Positions 6,565 through 11,931 of a stretch of DNA of 11,931 nucleotides are shown piece after piece. The DNA is from Pseudomonadota bacterium (lineage in GTDB: Bacteria > Pseudomonadota > Gammaproteobacteria > Xanthomonadales > Rhodanobacteraceae): the NCBI GenBank assembly GCA_021798675.1, contig JAJZGE010000011.1, positions 1-11,931 of the forward strand. Direction: 5' to 3'. Position numbers and translations under genes: made by a program. Below the pieces are notes generated by a model. The model worked only from the letters and a program-made list of their open reading frames with translations. It was not told the origin of the DNA and did not search any database. The stretch's first letter is position 1. Each line of letters begins with the position of its first letter.

Positions 6565-7401
6565 ATGCGCAACACGACCCTCAGCAACAACACCCTCGGC
6601 ATCACCCTGTGCGCCGGTGTGCTTGCCTTGGCTTCGATGACCAGCGCCCACGCCCAGGTGCTGGGCGGCATCGCCGGCAGGATCGGCCAGATCCCGGTCG
6701 CGGCCGGCCAGATCGGCGGCATGGCGCAAGGCGCGGGTCACTTCGCCGTGCCCCCCGTCGACAGCGGCGCAGTGACGGAGCGCACGCAGCGCCTGCACCA
6801 GCGCGCGGTATCGACCGTGAAGCAGGCGACGCAGGTCGCGGGCGAGGCGAACGGCCAGGCCAGCGCCAACAGCAACGCGTCCGCCTCCGGCAGCCTCGAT
6901 GGCTCTGCGATGGGCAGCGTCGTCGGCAACACCGCGAACGCGGTCACCGGCCGGGCGCGTTCGACCGTCTCGGCGACCCGCCAGGACGCCGCGAACGCGA
7001 TGGGCCGTGTCCGCAACGCCGCTGACAGCGCCCGCATGGACGCAGGCAGCGCCGCCCAGGCTGGCGTCGGCAAGGCCCGACAGCTCGCTGCCAAGGGCAC
7101 GTCCACGGCCCGCTCGCTGGGCTCGCAAGTTGCAGCCAGCGCGAAGAATGCAGCCTCGTCCGGCACCCACGGCGCAAGCAACCCGTTGGGCGTGCTCAGC
7201 AACGCCGCCAACGGTGGCTCGGCCGTCGATGTCTCGGGCTCGGGCAGCGGTAGCGGCAGCGCAAGTGCCGGGTCCGGCGCCAGCGCGAATGGCTCGGCCA
7301 GCGGCCAGGGTCAGGCCGGCGCCAGTGGCTCGTTCGGCCATGGCGTATCCGCCTCGGCGCAGGCCGGCGGAAGTGCTGACGCAAGCGCGCAAGGTCATTG
7401 A
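6565..7401 (+). CDS. Secreted Ser/Ala/Gly-rich low-complexity protein
   Basis: A 278-residue exported protein I do not recognise. The signal peptide ends TSAHA with predicted cleavage before Q31; the mature chain starts QVLGGIAGRI, matching QVLGPVQRVL in the neighbouring protease. The mature protein has no Cys, Trp or Tyr. Residues 30-75 are Gly/Ile/Gln-rich, and 76-205 are Ala-rich with Arg or Lys at regular short spacing and probably helical, somewhat like LEA or histone-tail sequences. Residues 218-278 are Gly/Ser/Ala repeats (SGSGSGSGSASAGSG and similar) ending in QGH. It should be largely disordered or fibrous. AGGAGGT gives strong expected translation. It lies 105 bp after the protease gene and ends at a strong terminator, so it is either the last gene of that operon or has its own promoter. 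Possible roles as protease substrate, matrix or surface component are guesses. Confidence 0.8.
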   Translation: MRNTTLSNNTLGITLCAGVLALASMTSAHAQVLGGIAGRIGQIPVAAGQIGGMAQGAGHFAVPPVDSGAVTERTQRLHQRAVSTVKQATQVAGEANGQASANSNASASGSLDGSAMGSVVGNTANAVTGRARSTVSATRQDAANAMGRVRNAADSARMDAGSAAQAGVGKARQLAAKGTSTARSLGSQVAASAKNAASSGTHGASNPLGVLSNAANGGSAVDVSGSGSGSGSASAGSGASANGSASGQGQAGASGSFGHGVSASAQAGGSADASAQGH

Positions 7402-7407
7402 ATTCTT

Positions 7408-7456
7408 GCGCCATTAACGAAGAAGGCCCCGCATGCGGGGCCTTCTTCGTTGGCGC
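7408..7456. terminator. Bidirectional rho-independent-type terminator
   Basis: The 36 bases 7416-7451 are a perfect palindrome (AACGAAGAAGGCCCCGCA meeting its own complement). GCGCCA (7408-7413) can extend the stem by pairing with TGGCGC (7451-7456) across a small bulge. Each side ends in a T-rich run (CTTCTTCGTT). It sits between the converging low-complexity protein gene (stop at 7401) and purA (stop at 7477) and should end both transcripts. Confidence 0.9.
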
Positions 7457-7476
7457 GGCTCAACCGGGCGGAGCGA

Positions 7477-9765
<2,289 letters not shown>

Positions 9766-9769
<4 letters not shown>

Positions 9770-10845
9770 GGCTGGGTTCCCTTGTCCGTGGCCGCCGGGC
9801 TGGCCGTGGCAGGCGCGACCACCGCGGCGGCGGCGCCCTTGTCGCCCGATGCCGCCTGCGCCTGGCGCGCCGCCGGCAGGTTAATGATGTTGCGACCGCC
9901 GGAACCGTCGATCACCTTGGTGTTGTCGGCGGCGACTTCCTCCATCGTCTCCAGCCACAACCGCTTGCGGGTCACCGCAGGAGCGGCCTTGTATTCCTTG
10001 AGCAGCAGGTCGAAGCGGGCGGCGTCACCCTGCGCGCGCGCGATCCGCTCGGCCTTGTAGCCCTGGGCTTCGGCGGCGATACGCGCCGCGTCGCCGCGTG
10101 CCACCGGGATGACCTTGTTGGCGTAGGCCAGTGCGGCGTTCTCGATGCTCTGCTTGTCTTCGCGTGCGTTGTTGACGTCGTCGAAGGCGTCCTTCACCTC
10201 GGCCGGCGGCGCCACATTCTGGAAGCTCACTTCCGTGACGCGCAGGCCGCTGTTGTAGCTGTCCAGCGTCTTCTGCAGCGCCTGCTGCGCTTCGCTCACC
10301 AGGGTCGCGCCATCGGCGGAAAGCACCTGGTCCATGTCGCTGGCGCCGACCACCGAGCGCACCGCCGCCTCGGCCGCCGCGCTCACGCTGCTGTCCGGAT
10401 CACTGACCGAGAACAGGTACTTGCGCGCGTCGTCCACCTGGTACTGCACGGTGAAATCAATGGTGATGATGTTCTCGTCGCGGGTGAGCATGGAAACGCG
10501 ATCGTTGACCGAGCGGATGCCGGTGGCCTCGACCTTGTCCACCGTCTCGATCGGATTGGGCAGCTTGAAGTGGAAGCCAGGCGACAAGGTGCGGGTGTAT
10601 TGGCCAAAGCGCAGCACCACGCCGACCTGGCGCGCACCGACGATGGTGTAGCTGCTCATCAGCAGGAACACCGCGGCGACCACGACGATCGCGACGAGGA
10701 TGCCGCCGGGACCGCGGCCCAGCCTGCCGAAGTGCCTACCGAGGCTTTTTTTCAGCCATTGGCGGGGCGAGAAATCGCCGCCGCCGCTTGGGCGCTGCCG
10801 GTTCCAGGGGTCGCGTTGCCCGCCGCCGGGTTCATTCCAGGCCAT
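9766..10845 (-). CDS. hflK: HflK, membrane regulator of the FtsH protease
   Basis: A 359-residue SPFH protein, partner of HflC. The N-terminus MAWNEPGGGQRDPW followed by a Gly/Arg-rich cytoplasmic stretch (1-46) is characteristic of HflK and fixes the ATG at 10845. A longer in-frame start at 10911 would add 22 unrelated residues. One transmembrane helix lies at about 48-68, then the band 7 domain begins (VGVVLRFGQYTRTLSPGFHFKLP). A coiled coil with EDKQSIENAALAYANKVIP and ARGDAARIAAEAQGY lies at about 229-290. The end (326-359) is an Ala/Gln/Pro-rich tail of low complexity. hflK begins 151 bp downstream of the hflX stop, so it may also have its own promoter. Confidence 0.97.
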
Positions 10846-10996
10846 TTTCAGTCTCGTCGCTGGGAAGGTCGGCAAACCGCGCCGGAACACCTCGGGTTGA
10901 ACGGAAATCACATCGGGCGTGACGGGGCTGCTGTCGATGTGGCGGCCGGCTTTTCTCGCCGCACAAACGCCCGCATTCTAGCAGACGCTCGCGCGA

Positions 10997-11931
10997 TCAC
11001 GATGACGTGCCGGCCAGCAGCCCGCGCAGCAGTTCGCTTTCGGCTCCGGTGCCGCCGGTGAGCGGCGCAATCACGCTGCGCGGCGCGTCGATACGCAGGC
11101 ACCAGCCGTGTTCGTCCACCTGCTCGCCGGCGATGGCGCCCGCGGCCCTGAGCCGCGCATGCAGCCGGCCGGCCGTCAGCGGCAGACGCAACTCGGATTG
11201 CACCCGCTCGCCCCCCAGCAGCTCGCCCAGCGCCTGGCGCAATAGCTCTATGCCGTCACCGGTGGCGGCCGACAGCCACACCGCCTGTGGCCTGCCATCC
11301 GCATCGCGATCGATGCGCGGCTGCATCGTCGCAGCCGGAACAGAGCTCTCTCGAGGAGTACAGCCCAGGACGGCTGCCTCTTGATCTTCGCCGGCAAGGA
11401 CGCCTGCGCCAACTTCCTGAGTGCCGCCATGGACGTCGGCACTGGTACCGCCGCCGGCACCGACCAGGTCGATCTTGTTGAACACGCGCAACTGCGGCAC
11501 GTCGCCGGCGCCGATCTCCTCCAGCACCAGGTCGACCACGCGGCGCAGCGGTTCGCGCTCTTCGTCGGCGGCGTCGCTGACATGCAGCAGCAGGTCGGCG
11601 TCGCGTGCCTCGGCCAGGGTGCCGCGGAAGGCGGCGACCAGGTCATGCGGCAGCTCGCGGATGAAGCCCACCGTGTCGGCGATCACCGCCGGACCGCAGG
11701 CGAGGTCGTCCAGCCGTCGCACGGTGGGATCGAGCGTGGCGAACAGCTGGTTGGCGGCGTACACGCCACCGGCGGTCAGCGTGTTGAACAAGGTGGACTT
11801 GCCGGCATTGGTGTAACCCACCAGGGCTACCCGCGGCACTGTGTTGCGCAACCGCGCACGGCGCTGCTGGCCGCGCTGGGTCTGCACCTTTTCCAGGCGC
11901 TTGGTGAGCTGCTTCACCCGCTCGGCGAGCA
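10997..11931 (-). CDS. hflX: GTPase HflX, C-terminal part (runs off right edge), with an insert in the G domain
   Basis: 310 codons are visible and the N-terminal domain lies beyond the window. HflX is a ribosome-binding GTPase that splits stalled or stress-inactivated 70S ribosomes. Visible in order: a charged coiled coil (LAERVKQLTKRLEKV), the P-loop GYTNAGKST (38-46), the switch I region around ATLDPT (64-69), G3 DTVGFI (85-90), G4 NKID (151-154), PRIDRDADGRPQAVWLSAATG (from 204, with the G5 SA), then the C-terminal domain. Compared with E. coli HflX (NKIDMLEDFEPRIDRD), residues 156-203 carry about 42 extra residues, Gly/Ala-rich and encoded by unusually many A/T-ending codons (20 of 48), as if inserted in frame. 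All GTPase motifs are intact, so the protein is probably functional. First of the hflX-hflK-hflC-purA order here. Confidence 0.95.
   Translation of the reverse strand, partial: LAERVKQLTKRLEKVQTQRGQQRRARLRNTVPRVALVGYTNAGKSTLFNTLTAGGVYAANQLFATLDPTVRRLDDLACGPAVIADTVGFIRELPHDLVAAFRGTLAEARDADLLLHVSDAADEEREPLRRVVDLVLEEIGAGDVPQLRVFNKIDLVGAGGGTSADVHGGTQEVGAGVLAGEDQEAAVLGCTPRESSVPAATMQPRIDRDADGRPQAVWLSAATGDGIELLRQALGELLGGERVQSELRLPLTAGRLHARLRAAGAIAGEQVDEHGWCLRIDAPRSVIAPLTGGTGAESELLRGLLAGTSS
11321..11464 (-). repeat. Atypical in-frame insert within hflX
   Basis: These 48 codons lie between the G4 and G5 motifs of HflX, where E. coli has only six. They include TCT, CCT, ACT, TGT, CGA, GTT and CAA, rare in the neighbouring genes. 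Near one end the palindrome AGAGCTCT (11342-11349) is followed at once by CTCGAG (11350-11355). The stretch reads like captured non-coding or repeat-derived DNA. Its boundaries are estimated from the protein comparison. Confidence 0.5.

Noticed and set aside
5074..7398. A 774-codon open frame on the minus strand covering the protease and low-complexity genes
   Set aside because: It is antisense to two genes with signal peptides and good ribosome-binding sites, has the His/Arg/Ala-rich composition of a shadow frame in GC-rich DNA, and shows no domain.
10973..10978. TAGAAT (minus strand) as a -10 element for hflKC
   Set aside because: One mismatch from TATAAT, but no -35-like hexamer stands at the right spacing; it could still be a weak promoter.
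11343..11449. GAGCTC, CTCGAG and GGTACC close together, as in a cloning linker
   Set aside because: They are spread through 107 bases of open coding sequence and each is a common G/C-rich hexamer; no vector-like sequence surrounds them.

Overview
The window is GC-rich chromosomal DNA whose coding regions strongly prefer G/C-ending codons. The gene order hflX-hflK-hflC-purA, the AUGA-coupled gene pairs and the protein family types point to a gammaproteobacterium. A Xanthomonadales (Rhodanobacteraceae-like) origin is my best guess, but it rests on general likeness and not on a diagnostic gene. No tRNA, rRNA, CRISPR array, transposase or integrase was found.

Layout from left to right. (1) 1-109, minus: the first 36 codons of an exported protein that runs off the left edge. 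(2) 330-2359, plus: a two-component operon, a LytS/AlgZ-type membrane histidine kinase overlapping by ATGA with a LytTR response regulator, followed by a tiny lipoprotein gene (2422-2640). (3) 2637-3592, minus: msrB-msrA, repair enzymes for oxidised methionine. The msrA stop and the lipoprotein stop share one TTAA. (4) 3771-3809: a stray copy of the last codons of purA. (5) 3873-5107, minus: an anti-sigma factor and an ECF sigma factor, overlapping by ATGA. (6) 5230-7401, plus: divergent from the sigma factor, a secreted S8 (subtilisin-like) protease and a secreted Ser/Ala/Gly-rich low-complexity protein. These two share the sequence at the predicted signal cleavage point. (7) 7408-7456: a near-perfect bidirectional terminator. 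(8) 7477 to the right edge, minus: purA, hflC, hflK and a partial hflX, a cluster known from E. coli and relatives.

How the genes fit together. HflK and HflC are the membrane partners of the FtsH protease, HflX is a ribosome-associated GTPase and PurA makes adenylosuccinate; they are linked by ancient synteny more than by pathway. Region 5-6 looks like one cell-envelope module: an ECF sigma with a single-pass membrane anti-sigma, beside a secreted protease and a secreted repetitive partner.

The two most notable observations are these. The module of regions 5-6 is bracketed by direct repeats of the purA 3' end (44 bp, 42 identical, 3.7 kb apart), the footprint expected when DNA inserts at the end of a gene and rebuilds it. 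Separately, the HflX G domain carries about 42 extra residues between its G4 and G5 motifs, written in unusually A/T-ending codons.
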